Position numbers and translations under genes: made by a program. From Phocoena phocoena (lineage: Eukaryota > Chordata > Mammalia > Artiodactyla > Phocoenidae), in contig NC_089220.1 of assembly GCF_963924675.1 (NCBI RefSeq), positions 166,394,761 through 166,458,760 of the forward strand: a DNA stretch of 64,000 bases, given 5' to 3'. Below the pieces are notes generated by a model that was not told the DNA's origin, ran no database searches, and was given only the letters and a program-made list of their open reading frames with translations. Shown here piece by piece: positions 37,530 through 49,167 of this stretch. The stretch's first letter is position 1. Each line of letters opens with the position of its first letter.

Positions 37530-38130
37530 TAGATCATGGACTTCAATGTAAAATGTAAAACTGTAAAAACCTTTAGAAAAAGATAAGAGATGTTATTCTG
37601 GACTTGGAGCTTTGTGAAGAGTTCTTGGACGTGACACCGAAAGCACAATCCGTAAAAAGAAAAACTGATAAAATAGACCTTCTCCAAAGAAGTGTCCATA
37701 AACATGGACCCTGTTAAGATGAAAATATAAGCTACAATCTGGGAGGAAAATATTTGTAGTCATGTAACTGACAAAGGACTAATATTTAAAATATACAAAG
37801 AACTCAAACTCAACAGTAAAAAAATCAAACAATCCAATTAGAAAATGGACAAAATACGGTAAGAGACATTTCAACTGGAAAGGATGTATGGATAGTAAAT
37901 AAGGACATGGAAATATGTTCATCATTAGCTTTTTGGAAGGTGCAGGTTTAAATATAGTGCAGAGACATCACTACACATATGTCAGAGTGGTTGAAATTTA
38001 AAATAATGATAACACCAAGTGTTAACAAGGATGCAGATAAACTGGGTCACTCATACATTGCTGGTGGGAATGTAAAATGGTACAGTCACTCTGGAAAACA
38101 GTTTTACAGTTTCTTTTAAAACTAAAAATG

Positions 38131-38349
38131 GGGGCTTCCCTGGTGGCGAAGTGGTTGAGAGTCCGCCTGCCGATGTAGGGGACGTGGGTTCGTGCCCCGG
38201 TCCGGGAAGGTCCCACATGCCGCGGAGCGGCTGGGCCCGTGAGCCATGGCCGCTGGGCCTGCGCGTCCGGAGCCTGTGCTCCGCAACGGGAGAGGCCACA
38301 GCAGTGAGAGGCCCGCGTACCGCAAAAAAAAAAATAAAATAAAATAAAA
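38131..38349 (+). mobile_element. CHR-2-type SINE, sense
   Basis: It starts GGGGCTTCCCTGGTGGCGAA and ends with CCCGCGTACCGC and an A/TAAAA tail. The target-site duplication AACTAAAAATG is at 38120-38130 and 38350-38360. It lies about 600 bp from the oppositely oriented copy at 37316-37529. Confidence 0.96.
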
Positions 38350-39033
38350 AACTAAAAATGAACTTATAGTATGACTCAGCATTTACAGTATTTGGCTTTT
38401 ATCTCAGGAAAATGAATACTTATATTCACCAAGAAACTCGTACATGGATGTTAACAGCAGCTTTGTTTGTAATACCAACAGCTGGAAACTATGCAAATGT
38501 CCTTCAGCGGGCGAATAGTAAGTAAAATGCAGTGCCTCCATACCTCGGAATACTGCTGCCATAAAAAGGGAAAAACTGTTGATTCTTGCAACATCTTGGA
38601 TGTACCTGAAGGGGATTAATCAGTGTCTGTGGGGGGTGGGGTGGGGGAAAGCACCAATTTCTAAAGGTACTATTCCATTTACTTAAAACACTATTTAAAT
38701 AAAATTATACAAATGGGGAACAAATTAGTAGTTGCCAGGGGTTAAGGGGTTTCTACACAGGGGTAGCATGAGGGGGACTTGTTACGATGATACAATTATG
38801 TATTGTGATTGGGGTAGTAGTCACACAGTTAATTTTCATAGAATTACACACACATGTAAATCTGAGTAAGCTCTGTGGGTGGTTCCAATGCCAACGGCCT
38901 GGTTTTGTTATTATACAAGAGGTCATCATTGGTGGAAGCAGGGGAAGGGTGCGTGGGACCTCCCTGTATATTTCTTTCCAACTTTCTGTGAATCTGTAAT
39001 TATTTCAAAATTAAAAAATGAAAAACAATTTAC

Positions 39034-39344
39034 TAAGAAGCATAATAAACCTAGGAGGAAGAAGCAGAGTGTGTGAAGCGATGGTGAGAAAAATAAATTG
39101 GTAGTCGTGTTTTCCAGAAAACTGTAAATAAGTGTCAATCCCAATGAATTCTTTAAGGGAGTTAAAAGCAGAATAAAATAAAAATACCAGAGAGAAGCAA
39201 GGTCAGACCAGAGAGCGTGATCAGAGTAAACGCATTCTGAAAGCTTCTTATTACCTAAGAGGACAGAAAACCAAATATTTGAAGTGTCTTTATGATGAAA
39301 AGGTAGGACAGCATCTAAACCAACAATGCTATTTTAATTCATAC
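39034..39344. other. Unique intronic sequence, nothing recognised
   Basis: AT-rich sequence between the L1M tail and a MIR. No exon or motif recognised. Confidence 0.5.
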
Positions 39345-39580
39345 TAAAATCACTTACTGAGTGTCTGCTGTATGTCCGGAAACCTACTAACGTCACTAAT
39401 TCTTATCATAATTTTGAAAGAAGGTCGTTTTATCCCCTTTTCATTGATGAAGCAGAGCCTAAATGGGGGTGAATGACATATACGGAAGGTCATAGCAGGA
39501 AGTGGCAAAGCCAGGATTTGAACCCTGGGCTCTCTGATGCGTAAGCCTTTGTTCTTATAACTCCACTATGCCCTCCTGGG
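39345..39580 (-). repeat. MIR SINE, antisense
   Basis: ACTTACTGAGTGTCTGCTGT, TTTATCCCCTTTTCATTGAT, AAAGCCAGGATTTGAACCCT and AACTCCACTATGCCCTCCTG follow inverted MIR order. Confidence 0.8.
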
Positions 39581-39751
39581 CATGATGAATATTGAAATAA
39601 GTTAATTTTCTAAAGAGAATGCTTGCAGCGTTTTGAAGGTGAAATATTTTGACTTCTTCTGGAATGAAATATGAATCATCTCTAAATTATGGGAAAAACA
39701 GAAAGCTTTCAAACTATGGGCAAAAACTTACTGCAAAATAGAAAGCTTTCA

Positions 39752-40111
39752 GGACTTCCCTGGTGGCACAGTAGTTAAGAATCTGCCTGCCAATGTAGGG
39801 GACATGGGTTCAACCCCTGGTCCGGGAAGATCCCACATGCCACGGAGCAACTAAGCCCGTGCGCCACAACTACTGAGCCCACGTGCCACAGCTACTGAAG
39901 AGCCCATGTGCCTAGAGCCCGTGCTCCGTAACAAGAGAAACCACCGCAATGGGCAGCCCACTCACCACAACAAAGAGTAGCCCCTGCTCGCCACAACTAG
40001 AGAAAGCCTGTGTGCAGCAACGAAGACCCAACACAGCCAGAAGGAAGGAAGGAAGGGAGGGAGGGAGGGAGGGAGGGAGGGAGGAAGGAAGGAAAGAAAG
40101 AAAGAAAGAAA
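39752..40111 (+). mobile_element. CHR-1-type SINE, sense, with a purine microsatellite tail
   Basis: It starts GGACTTCCCTGGTGGCACAG and keeps the longer CHR-1 body (ACAACTACTGAGCCCACGTG, GAGTAGCCCCTGCTCGCCAC) and end CAACGAAGACCCAACACAGC. The tail at 40039-40111 is a pure purine run of GGAA, GGGA and GAAA units. The duplication AAAATAGAAAGCTTTCA at 39735-39751 recurs with changes at about 40141-40158. Confidence 0.93.
40039..40111 (+). repeat. Purine-only (GGAA/GGGA/GAAA)n microsatellite
   Basis: Seventy-three bases without a pyrimidine, ordered as GGAA, GGGA, GGAA and then GAAA units. It grew from the tail of the SINE. Homopurine tracts of this kind can form triplex DNA, and GGAA runs can bind ETS factors; both points are inference here. 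Confidence 0.95.
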
Positions 40112-40354
40112 TGTATTAAAAAATATTTCTCCCCCCCAAAAAATATAGAAAACTTTCATGTCTTCCCTTCTCCTTTGTCAGTGCTAAACAGTCCTTGTGA
40201 AGCTGGGTATCTCAGGAGCCCATACTTCAACTAGTTGTGTTACCTGGAAGAATAAAGAGCATCAATTAACATTCGAATTTAATGTTTTCTCAGTAAAGCT
40301 ATGAGCATAGAAATATAATTTTTAAATCTTATCCTGTGTGGATGAGATAAAGGT

Positions 40355-41098
40355 GATTTTTAAAATTTAATTTAATTTTTAATTGAGATATAGTTGATTT
40401 ACAATGTTGTGTTAATGCTGTACAGCAAAGTGACTCAGTTCTACATATATATACCTTATTTTTCATATTCTTTTCCATTATGGTTTATCAGAAGATATTG
40501 AATATAGTTCCCTGTGCTGTACAGTAGGACCTTGCTGCTTATTCATTCTATATATACCAATTTTCATGTTAATCCCAAACTCCCAATCCATCCCTCTCCC
40601 TCCCCACTCCCTCTTGGCAAGCACCGGTCTCTTCTCTATGTCCATTCTGTTTCTGTTTCATAGATAGGTTCATTTGTGTCATATTTTAGGTTCCGTAAGT
40701 GATATCATATGTTATTTGTCTTTCTCTTTCTGACTTACCTCACTTAGTGTGATAACCTCTAGGTCCATCCATGTTGCTGCAAATGGCATTATTTCATTCT
40801 TTTTTATGGCTGAGTAATATTCCATTGTATATGTGTACCACATCTTCTTTATCCATTCATCTGTTGATGGGCATTTAGGTTGTTTCCGTGTCTTGGTTAT
40901 TGTGAATAGTGCTGCTATGAACATAGCAGTGCATGTATCTTTTTGAATTAGAGTTTTGTCTGGATATATGCCCAGGAGTGGGATTGCTGGATCATATGGC
41001 AATTCTAATTTTAGTTTCCTGAGGAACCTCAATACTGTTTTCCATAGTGGCTGTACTAACTTAACATTCCTACCAACAGTGTAGGAGTGTTCCCTTTT
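40355..41098 (-). mobile_element. Cetartiodactyl-type L1 LINE 3' end, antisense, 5'-truncated
   Basis: It begins AATTGAGATATAGTTGATTT, the inverted 3' UTR, and runs into the ORF2 C-terminus. A 106-codon frame at 40712-41032 on the minus strand still reads the C-terminal region ([20 protein letters not shown] ... [20 protein letters not shown]). It stops at about 41098. Only imperfect flanking repeats (AGGTGATTTT / AGGTGGTATTTT) were seen. Confidence 0.88.
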
Positions 41099-42382
41099 CT
41101 AGGAGGTGGTATTTTGAAGATCAAAGAAAACCACACGTCTATCAAACTATTGGTTCATTTCCCATTTGTAAATCTTCTTTCTGTTTCTCCTGATGCTAAA
41201 ATGATCTTGAAGCCCAAGTATTCTAAGATACATTTTCACACACACACATATTCACAGAGCATGTGGTGAGAACACACACACATGCACGAGCACACATACA
41301 GACACACACACAGGTTGATAATGGGTTCTTAGGAAAGAGGTGTTACAGCTTAGTTTCTCCTGTTTGTTGACAGGTGTGAATAAAAGAAACCTGAAGATTC
41401 ATCTTTGATCTGGCAAACTTTTTCTCCTGCTTTTAGTCTGGAGTAAATGGCTAAATAAAGCTCTCCATTTTATAGGACTGAAAAGAAGGAGTACTTTGAT
41501 CTTACCTGAAGCATTGTTCAGCAGAAGCTTCTATTTACTGGCTCATAAAAGATTTTATGCCTCATCTGTTGTACTTCGGATGACTCTGGCAAATGTACTG
41601 GGAAAAGATTTGAAATGTGTTGCTTCCTGAAGTTAGAATTATAATCAGGTGTATTATTGAACCATCCAACTTTCCTTAATGTGTACAGCTTTCTGCGCTG
41701 GCAGGAAGTCTTGAAGTTAAACTCAAAGAGAACATAAAGCAAAATGTAGCCTTAGACTCTGAGAACGTGGATGATCACCCACCTCTTTGTGCACAGACTT
41801 CAGAATGTGTGTGCCCAGCTCTTCCACAACAGTTTTATCTGATGAAATAACAGAAACACCTGTCACGGACTGAGCTCGCCACCATCTATGAAAACATCGG
41901 GAACATTCTGACCCCAGCTCTGTTATGGAACAACTCAGAGACCTTGGCCAAATCTTGCCTCCTTGTTAGGCTTCAATTTCCTCATCTGCAAAATGTTGAC
42001 CCACTTCCCAGGAGATCTCAGAAAGATTGGCACTAAAGAGATGGTTATGAAAAGCATAAAAATTTCCAGAAATTCTTATTGATAATTTAAAAAAGGGACC
42101 GTTGGTTTATGTTGTGCCCTTGATAAAGGGCACTCTTTCAACAAGGCAAAAACGAAAGGAAAGTACCAGAAAGAAAGAATTCCCCAAAAGACAGGCAGCC
42201 ATGGCCCTAGTGCTCTGATTCTTCATGTCCAGCCCCGTTTTAGAGTCAGTGCTTTTCCAAAGGGTCACCTTCAGTGCAGTCTTAACAGCACTCACCATTC
42301 ACATGGCCATGGTCATGAAGAGTGACCAGGGAGCTCTGCCTTACCCAAGTGGACCTATGAAAAGTGGCTCCACTAACAATTG
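41099..42382. other. Intronic sequence with a degenerate CA repeat and a MIR
   Basis: A broken (CA)n tract spans about 41235-41312. A sense MIR is listed at 41895-42050. Nothing else recognised. Confidence 0.5.
41895..42050 (+). repeat. MIR SINE, sense, diverged
   Basis: CCCCAGCTCTGTTATGGAAC, GACCTTGGCCAAATCTTGCC, and CAATTTCCTCATCTGCAAAA follow the central MIR sequence. The 3' third is poorly preserved. Confidence 0.6.
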
Positions 42383-42394
42383 GTTTATCTTTTT

Positions 42395-42696
42395 TTTTCT
42401 TTTAATTGTTTTTCTTTAGATCTTTATTATTTATTTTTGGCTGCGTTGGGTCTTTGTTGCTGAGTGTGGGCTTTCTCTAGTCATGGTGAGCGGGGCCTAC
42501 TCTTCATTGCGGTGCGTGGGCTTCTCATTGTGGTGGCTTCTCTTGTTGCGGAGCACAGGCTCTAGGGCTTCAGTAGTTGTGGCATGCGGGCTTAGTTGCT
42601 CGGCAGCATGTGAGATCTTCCCGGACCAGGGCTCGAACCCGTGTCCCCTGCATTGGCAGGTAGATTCTTAACCACTGCACCACCAGGGAAGTCCCT
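42395..42696 (-). mobile_element. CHR-1-type SINE, antisense
   Basis: TTTTTGGCTGCGTTGGGTCT followed by TTGCGGAGCACAGGCTCTAG and the tRNA-derived end CCACCAGGGAAGTCC. The duplication GTTTATCTTTTT is at 42383-42394 and 42697-42708. Confidence 0.93.
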
Positions 42697-42864
42697 GTTT
42701 ATCTTTTTCTTAACAAAAGATAAAAAGGTATTTCTGAAATTTTTGTTTGAGACTCTTAACTTTTTAATGAATGGCCATTAAAATATTTTTTCTCAATTTT
42801 TTGATTCAATAAGGTTCACCTGGTCAACATAGTTATTAATTCTCTTATACATTAACCTTGAGAA

Positions 42865-43105
42865 GTCAGATAGCATATACTTAAAGCACAGACTCTGAAG
42901 CCAGATTGCTCGGGTTCACAACCCAGCTCCATCATCTACCACTATGTGATGCTGGTCAAATTACCTCACTACTCTTTGCCTCAGTTTCCTCATCTATAAA
43001 TGGGAATACAAGTAGAACCCACTTCACAGTGTTGCTGTAAGGAGCAAATTAGTTTATGTTCATTGCTCAGTGTGATGCCTGAACCATAGTAAGTACTACA
43101 TAGTT
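42865..43105 (+). repeat. MIR SINE, sense, nearly full length
   Basis: GCACAGACTCTGAAGCCAGA, CGGGTTCACAACCCAGCTCC, TTGCCTCAGTTTCCTCATCT, ATAAATGGGAATACAAGTAG and a terminal AACCATAGTAAGTAC. Confidence 0.88.
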
Positions 43106-43151
43106 GGGAACGTTACTAAGTATCAATATTTCTTAAAACCACTGTGGGCAG

Positions 43152-43358
43152 GGCTTCCCTGGTGGCGCAGTGGTTGAGAGTCCGCCTGCCGATGCAGGGG
43201 ACACGGGTTCATGCCCCGGTCCGGGAAGATCCCACATGCCGCGGAGCGGCTGGGCCCGTGAGCCATGGCCGCTGAGCCTGCGCGTCCGGAGCCTGTGCTC
43301 CGCAACGAGAGAGGCCACAACAGTGAGAGGCCCGCGTACCGCAAAAAAAAAAAACCAA
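43152..43358 (+). mobile_element. CHR-2-type SINE, sense
   Basis: It starts GGCTTCCCTGGTGGCGCAGT and ends CCCGCGTACCGC plus an A tail. The perfect duplication CACTGTGGGCAG is at 43140-43151 and 43359-43370. Little divergence is visible, so it is among the younger copies here. Confidence 0.97.
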
Positions 43359-44267
43359 CACTGTGGGCAGATAAATCGTGAGCTATCAGCTCACCTTCAA
43401 AATGTACCTGGAACCTGACCACTTTTTACCTCCTCTGCCGCCAGTCCACCACCACTTCTTGCTGGGCCTATTGCAGTAGCCTCCTAACTGGTTCTCCTGC
43501 TTTCATTCTTGCCACCAACAATCTCCATAGAGCAACCTGAGTGGTCATCCCAACCCCTGAGTCACATCACATCACTCCTCTGCTCCATGACCCATCATCT
43601 GTTCAAAGTACCGGCCATCCACCATCTGGATGAGTTCAGGTTTCTCCACCATCTGGCATCATCTTATGCTACCCTGTTCTCGTCTCTCTGCTCCAATTAC
43701 TGACATCTTGGTAGTTCCTTTTTTTTTTTTTTTAACATCTTTATTGGAGTATAATTGCTTTACAATGGTGTGTTAGTTTCTGCTTCATAACAGAGTGAAT
43801 CAGCTCTATGTATACATATACCCCCATATCTCCTCCCTCTTGCGTCTCCCTCCCACCCTCCCTATCCCACCCCTCTAGGTGGTCACAAAGCACTAAGCTG
43901 ATCTCCCTGTGCTATGCAGCTGCTTCCAACTATCTATTTTATGTTTCGTAGTATGTATAAATCCATACCACTCTCTCACTTCGTCCCAGCTTCCCCTTCC
44001 CCCTCCCCATGTCGTGAAGTCCAGTCTCTATGTCTGTGTCTTTATTCCTGTCCTGCCCCTAGGTTCTTCATAACCTCTTTTTTTGTTTTTTGTTTTTTAG
44101 ATTCCTTATATATGTGTTAGCATATGGTATTTGTTTTTCTCTTTCTGACGTACTTCACTCTGTCTGACAGACTCTAGGTCCATCCACCTCACTACAAATA
44201 ACTCAGTTTTCTTTCTCTTTATGGCTAATACTCCATTGTATACATGTGCCACATCTTCTTTATCCAT

Positions 44268-47200
44268 TCATCTGTCGGTGGGTGCTTGGGTTGCTTCCAT
44301 GTCCTGGCTATTGTAAATAGAGCTGCACTGAAAATTGTGGTACATGACTTTTTGAATTATGGTTTTCTCAGGGTATATGCCCAGTAGTGGGATAGCTGGG
44401 TCGTGTGGTAGTTCTATTTTTAGTTTTTTAAGGAACCTCCTTACTGTTCTCCATAGTGGCTGTATCAATTTACATTCCCACCAACAGTGCAGGAGGGTTC
44501 CCTTTTCTCCACACCCTCCCCAGCATTTATTGTTTGTAGATTTTTTGATGATGGCCGTACTGACCAGTGTGAGGTGATACATCATTGTAGTTTTGATTTG
44601 CATTTCTCTAATGACTGGTGATGTTGAGCAACCTTTCGTGTGTTTGTGGCAATCTGTGTGTCTTCTTTGGAGAAATGTCGATTTAGGTCTTCTGCCCATT
44701 TTTGGATTGGGTTGTTTGTTTTTATGATATTGAGCTGCATGAGCTGCTTGTCAATTTTGGAGATTAGTCCTTTGTCAGTTGCTTCGTTTGCAAATATTTT
44801 CTCCCATTCTGAGGGTTGTCTTTTCATCTTGTTTATGGTCTCCTTTGCTGTGCAAAAGCTTTTAAATTTCATTAGGTCCCATTTGTTTATTTTGGTGTTT
44901 ATTTCCATTTCTCTAGGAGGTGGGTCAAAAAGGATCTCACTGTGATTTATGTCATAGAGTGTTCTGCCTGTGTTTTCCTCTGAGAGTTTTATAGTGTCTG
45001 ACCTTACATTTAGGTCTTTAATCCACTTTGAGTTTATTTGTGTGTATGGTGTTAGGGAGTGTTCTAATCTAATTTAATTTTACATGTAGCTGTCCAGTTT
45101 TCCCAGCACCACTTATTGAAGAGGCTGTCTTTTCTCCATTGTATATTCTTGCCTCCTTTATCAAAAATAAGGTGACCATATGAGCGTGGGCTTATCTCTG
45201 GGCTTTCTATCCTGTTCCAGTGATCTGTATTTCTGTTTTTGTGCCAGTACCATACTGTCTTGATTACTGTAGCTTTGTAGTATAGTCTGAAGTCAGAGAG
45301 TCTGATTACTCCAGCTCTGTTTTTCTTTGTCAATATTGCTTTGACTATTCGGAGTCTTTTGTGTTTCCATACAAATTGTGAATTTTTTTGTTCTAATTCT
45401 GTGGAAAATGCCACTGGTAGTGTGATAGGGATTACACTGAATCTGTACATTGCTTTGGGTAGTATAGTCATTTTCACAATGTTGATTCTTCCAATCCAAG
45501 AACATGATATATCTCTCCACCTGTTTGTATCATCTTTAATTTCCTTCATCAGTGTCTTATACTTTTCTGCCTACATATCTTTTGTCTCCTTAGGTAGGTT
45601 TATTCCTAGGTATCTTTTTCTTTTTGTTGCAGTGGTAAATGGGAGTGTTTCCTTAATTTCTCTTTCAGATTTTCCATCATTAGTATATAGGAATGCAAGA
45701 GATTTCTGTGCATTAATTTTATATGCTGCTACTTTACCAAATTCACTGATTAGCTCCAGTAGTTTTCTGGTAGAGTATTTAGGATTCTTTATGTATAGTA
45801 CCATGTCATCTGCAAACAGTGACAGCTTTACTTCTTCTTTTCCAATTTGGATTCCTTTTATTTCTTTTTCTTCTCTGATTGCTGTGGCTGAAACTTCCAA
45901 AACTATGTTGAGTAATAGTGGTGAGAGTAGGCAACCTTGTCTTGTTCCTGATCTTAGTGGAAATGGTTTCAGTTTTTCACCATTGAGAATGACGTTGGCT
46001 GTGGGTTTGTCATATATGGCCTTTATTATGTTGAGGTAAGTTCCCTCTATGCCTACTTTAGGAGGGTTTTTATCATAAATCGGTGTTGAATTTTGTCAAA
46101 AGCTTTTTCTGCATCTATTGAGTTGATCATATGGTTTTTCTCCTTCAATTTGTTAATATGGTGTATCACATTCATTGATTTGCGTATATTGAAGAATCCT
46201 TGCATTCCTGGGATAAACCCCACTTGATCATGGTGTATGATCCTTTTAATGTGCTGTTGCATTCTGTTTGCTAGTATTTTGTTGAGGATTTTTGCATGTA
46301 TATTCATCAGTGATATTAGCCTGTAGTTTTGTTTCTTTGTGACATCTTTGTCTGGTTTTGGTATCAGGGTGATGCTGGTCTCATAGAATTAGTTTGAGAG
46401 TGTTCCTCCCTCTGCTATATCTTGGAAGAGTTTGAGAAGGATAGGTGTTAGCTCTTCTCTAAATGTTTGATAGACTTGGCCTGCAAAGCCATCTGGTCCT
46501 AAGCTTTTGTTTGTTGGAAGATTTTTGATCATGGTCTCAATTTCAGTGCTTGTGATTTGTCTGTTTATATTTTCTATTTCTTCCTGGTTCAGTCTCACAA
46601 GGTTGTGCTTTTCTACGAATTTGTCCATTTCTTCCAGGTTGTCCATTTTATTAGCATATAGTTGCTTGTAGTAATCTCTCATGATCCTTTGTATTTCTGC
46701 AGTGTCAGTTGTTACTTCTCTATTTTCATTTCTAATTCTATTGATTTGAGTCTTCTCCCTTTTTTTCTTGGTGAGTCTGGCTAATGGTTTATCAATTTTG
46801 TTTATCTTCTCAAAGAACCAGCTTTTGCTTTTATTAATCTTTGCAATTGTTTCCTTCATTTCTTTTTCATTTATTTCTGATCTGATCTTTATGATTTCTT
46901 TCCTTCTGCTAACTTTGGGGGGTTTTTGTTCTTCTTTCTCTAATTGCTTTAGGTGTAAGGTTACATTGTTTATTTGAGATGTTTCTTGTTTCTTGAGGTA
47001 GGATTGTATTGCTATAATATTCCCTCTTAAAACTGCTTTTGCTGCATCCCCTAGGTTTTGGGTCGTCATGTTTTCATTGTCATTTTTTTCTAGGTGTTTT
47101 TTTATTTCCTCTTTGATTTCTTCAGTGATCACTTCGTTATTAAGTAGTGTATTGTTTAGCTTCCATGTGTTTGTATTTTTTACAGATTTTTTTCCTGTAA

Positions 47201-47748
47201 TTGATATCTAGTCTCATAGTGTTGTGGTCAAAAAGGATACTCGATATGATCTCAGTTTTCTTAGGTTTACCAAGGCTTGATTTGTGACCCAACATGTGAT
47301 CTATCCTGGAGAATGTTCCATGAGCACTTGAGAAGAAAGTGTATTCTGTTGTTTTTGGATGGAATGTCCTATAAATATCAATGAAGTCCATCTTTTTTAA
47401 TGTATCATTTAAAGCTTGTGTTTCCTTATTTATTTTCATTTTGGATGATCTGTCCATTGGTGAAAATGGATTGTGAAAGTCCCCTACTATGATTGTGTTA
47501 CTGTCGATTTCCCCTTTTATGGCTGTTAGCATTTGCCTTATGTATTGAGGTGCTCCTATGTTGGGTCCATAAATATTTACAGTTGTTATATCTTCTTCTT
47601 GGATTGATCCCTTGATCATTATGTAGTGTCCTTCTTTGTCTCTTGTAATGGTCTTTATTTTAAAGGCTATTTTGTCTGATATGAGAATTGCTACTCCAGC
47701 TTTCTTTTGCTTTCCATTTGCATGGAATTTCTTTTTCCGTCTCCTCAC
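44268..47748 (-). pseudogene. L1 ORF2 remnant (endonuclease, reverse transcriptase, C-terminal domain)
   Basis: Broken pieces: the endonuclease at 47140-47748 (GVAILISDK, NIYGPNIGAP, and a DH pair near the domain end), the linker and early reverse transcriptase at 46389-47132 (NLPTNKSLGPDGF), 46053-46307 ([29 protein letters not shown]), the FADD active-site piece at 45571-45900, 45064-45549, 44582-44908 and the C-terminal piece at 44268-44699. Each piece ends in a stop or frameshift, so no full enzyme can be made. The 232-codon plus-strand frame at 45341-46039 is a shadow of this gene. Confidence 0.88.
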
Positions 47749-48022
47749 TTTCAGTCTGTATATGTCCCTAGGTCTGAAGTGGGTCTCTTGTAGATAGCAT
47801 ATATACGGGTCTTGTTTTTGTATCCATTCAGCCAGTCTGTGTCTTTTGGTGGGAGCATTTAATACATTTACATTTAAGATAATTATCGATGTATGTTCCT
47901 ATTACCATTTTCTTAATTGTTTTGGGTTTGTTATTGTAGGTCTTTCCCCTCTCTTGTGTTTCCTGCCTAGAGAATTTCATGTAGCATTTGTTGTAAAGCT
48001 GGTTTTGTGGTGCTGAATTCTC

Positions 48023-48900
48023 TTAGGTTTTGCTCGTCTGTAAATTTTTAATATCTCTGTCGAATCTGAATGAGATCCTTGCTGGGTAGAGTAATGTTGG
48101 TTGTAGATTTCCCCCTTTCATCACTTTAAATATGTCATGCCACTCCCTTCTGGCTTGCAGAGTTTCTGCTGAAAGATCAGCTGTTAACCTTATGGGGATT
48201 CCCTTGTATGTTATTTGTTGTTTTTCCCTTGCTGCTTTTAATATTTTTTCTTTGTGTTTAATTTTTGATAGTTTGATTAATATGTGTCTTGGCATGTTTC
48301 TCCTTAGATTTATCCTGTATGGGACTCTCTGCGCTTCCTGGACTTGATTATGTATTTCCTTTCCCATATTAGGGAAGTTTTCAACTATAATCTCTTCAAA
48401 TATTTTCTCAGTCCCTTTTTATTTCTCTTCTTCTTCTGGGATCCATATAAATCGAATGTTGGTGAGTTTAATGTTGTCCCAGAGGTCTCTGAGACTGTCC
48501 TCAATTCTTTTCATTCTTTTTTCTTTATTCTGTTCTGCAGTGGTTATTTCCACTATTTTATCTTCCAGGTCACTTATCCGTTCTTCTGCCTCAGTTATTC
48601 TGCTATTGATTACTTCTAGAGAATTTTTCTTTTCATTTATTGTGTTGTTCATCATTGTTTGTTCTTTAGTTTTTCTTCATCCTTGTTAAACGGTTCTTAT
48701 ATTTTCTCCATTCCTACTTCCAGGATTTTGGATCATCTTTACTATCATTATTCTGAATTCTTTTTCAGGTAGACTGCCTATTTCCTCTTGATTTGTTTGG
48801 TCCAGTGGGTTTTTACCTTGCTCCTTCATCTACTGTGTGTTTCTCTGTCTTATTTTGCTTAACTTACTCTGTTTGGGGTCTCCTTTTCACAGGCTGCAGG
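48023..48900 (-). pseudogene. L1 ORF1 remnant (RNA-binding protein)
   Basis: The piece at 48419-48655 is the coiled-coil part (INSRITEAEERISDLEDKIV). The piece at 48023-48367 is the RNA-recognition and C-terminal part (QVQEAQRVPYRINLRRNMPR; LLYPARISFRFDRDIKNLQ). They are in different frames and the N-terminus is degraded. Confidence 0.85.
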
Positions 48901-49167
48901 TTCATAGTTCCTGTTGTTTTTGGTGTCTGCCCCCAGTGACTAAGGTTTTGGTAGTTCCTTTAACAGCCTAGCTTATTGCTACCCAAGGCTTTATATTTTC
49001 TGAAATGTTCTTCGACTAGACATCTGTGACAAGGGTGGCTTCTTCATTCAATCTTTATTTACATGTCATCCTATGTGAAGTGTGTTCTTGGCCACAGTTT
49101 CTGAAATACCATTTCCTTTGCTCTTAGGTTTACCCTTACCTGCTTTATTTTCCTTTAGTGAACTACA

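Larger units (their letters stand above)
36008..39033 (+). mobile_element. Old L1M LINE, sense, 5'-truncated, carrying two SINEs
   Basis: It starts within the ORF2 reverse transcriptase region (frame reading [19 protein letters not shown] at about 36017) and runs through the 3' UTR to an A-rich end near 39013-39033. Many stops interrupt it. CHR-2 SINEs in opposite orientations interrupt it at 37316-37529 and 38131-38349. A G-rich patch lies at about 38630-38650. Its divergence is clearly greater than that of the antisense L1s at 21954 and 43722. Confidence 0.85.
43722..48947 (-). mobile_element. Cetartiodactyl-type L1 LINE, antisense, about 5.2 kb, defective
   Basis: The 3' end begins with poly-T and AACATCTTTATTGGAGTATA. 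ORF2 remnants follow, then ORF1 remnants, ending in the 5' part of the element. The target-site duplication TTGGTAGTTCCTTT is at 43708-43721 and 48948-48961. It lacks a full 5' UTR. It interrupts an L2 copy and carries no SINE. Confidence 0.93.

Noticed and set aside
40355..41098. 106-codon intact frame at 40712-41032 on the minus strand as a host gene
   Set aside because: It is the C-terminal part of L1 ORF2 in a 5'-truncated copy.
43152..43230. tRNA-like sequence with A/B-box features
   Set aside because: It is the tRNA-derived head of a CHR SINE, not a tRNA gene. The same applies to all other SINE copies.
45341..46039. 232-codon open frame on the + strand
   Set aside because: It is the reverse-strand shadow of L1 ORF2 reverse transcriptase remnants.
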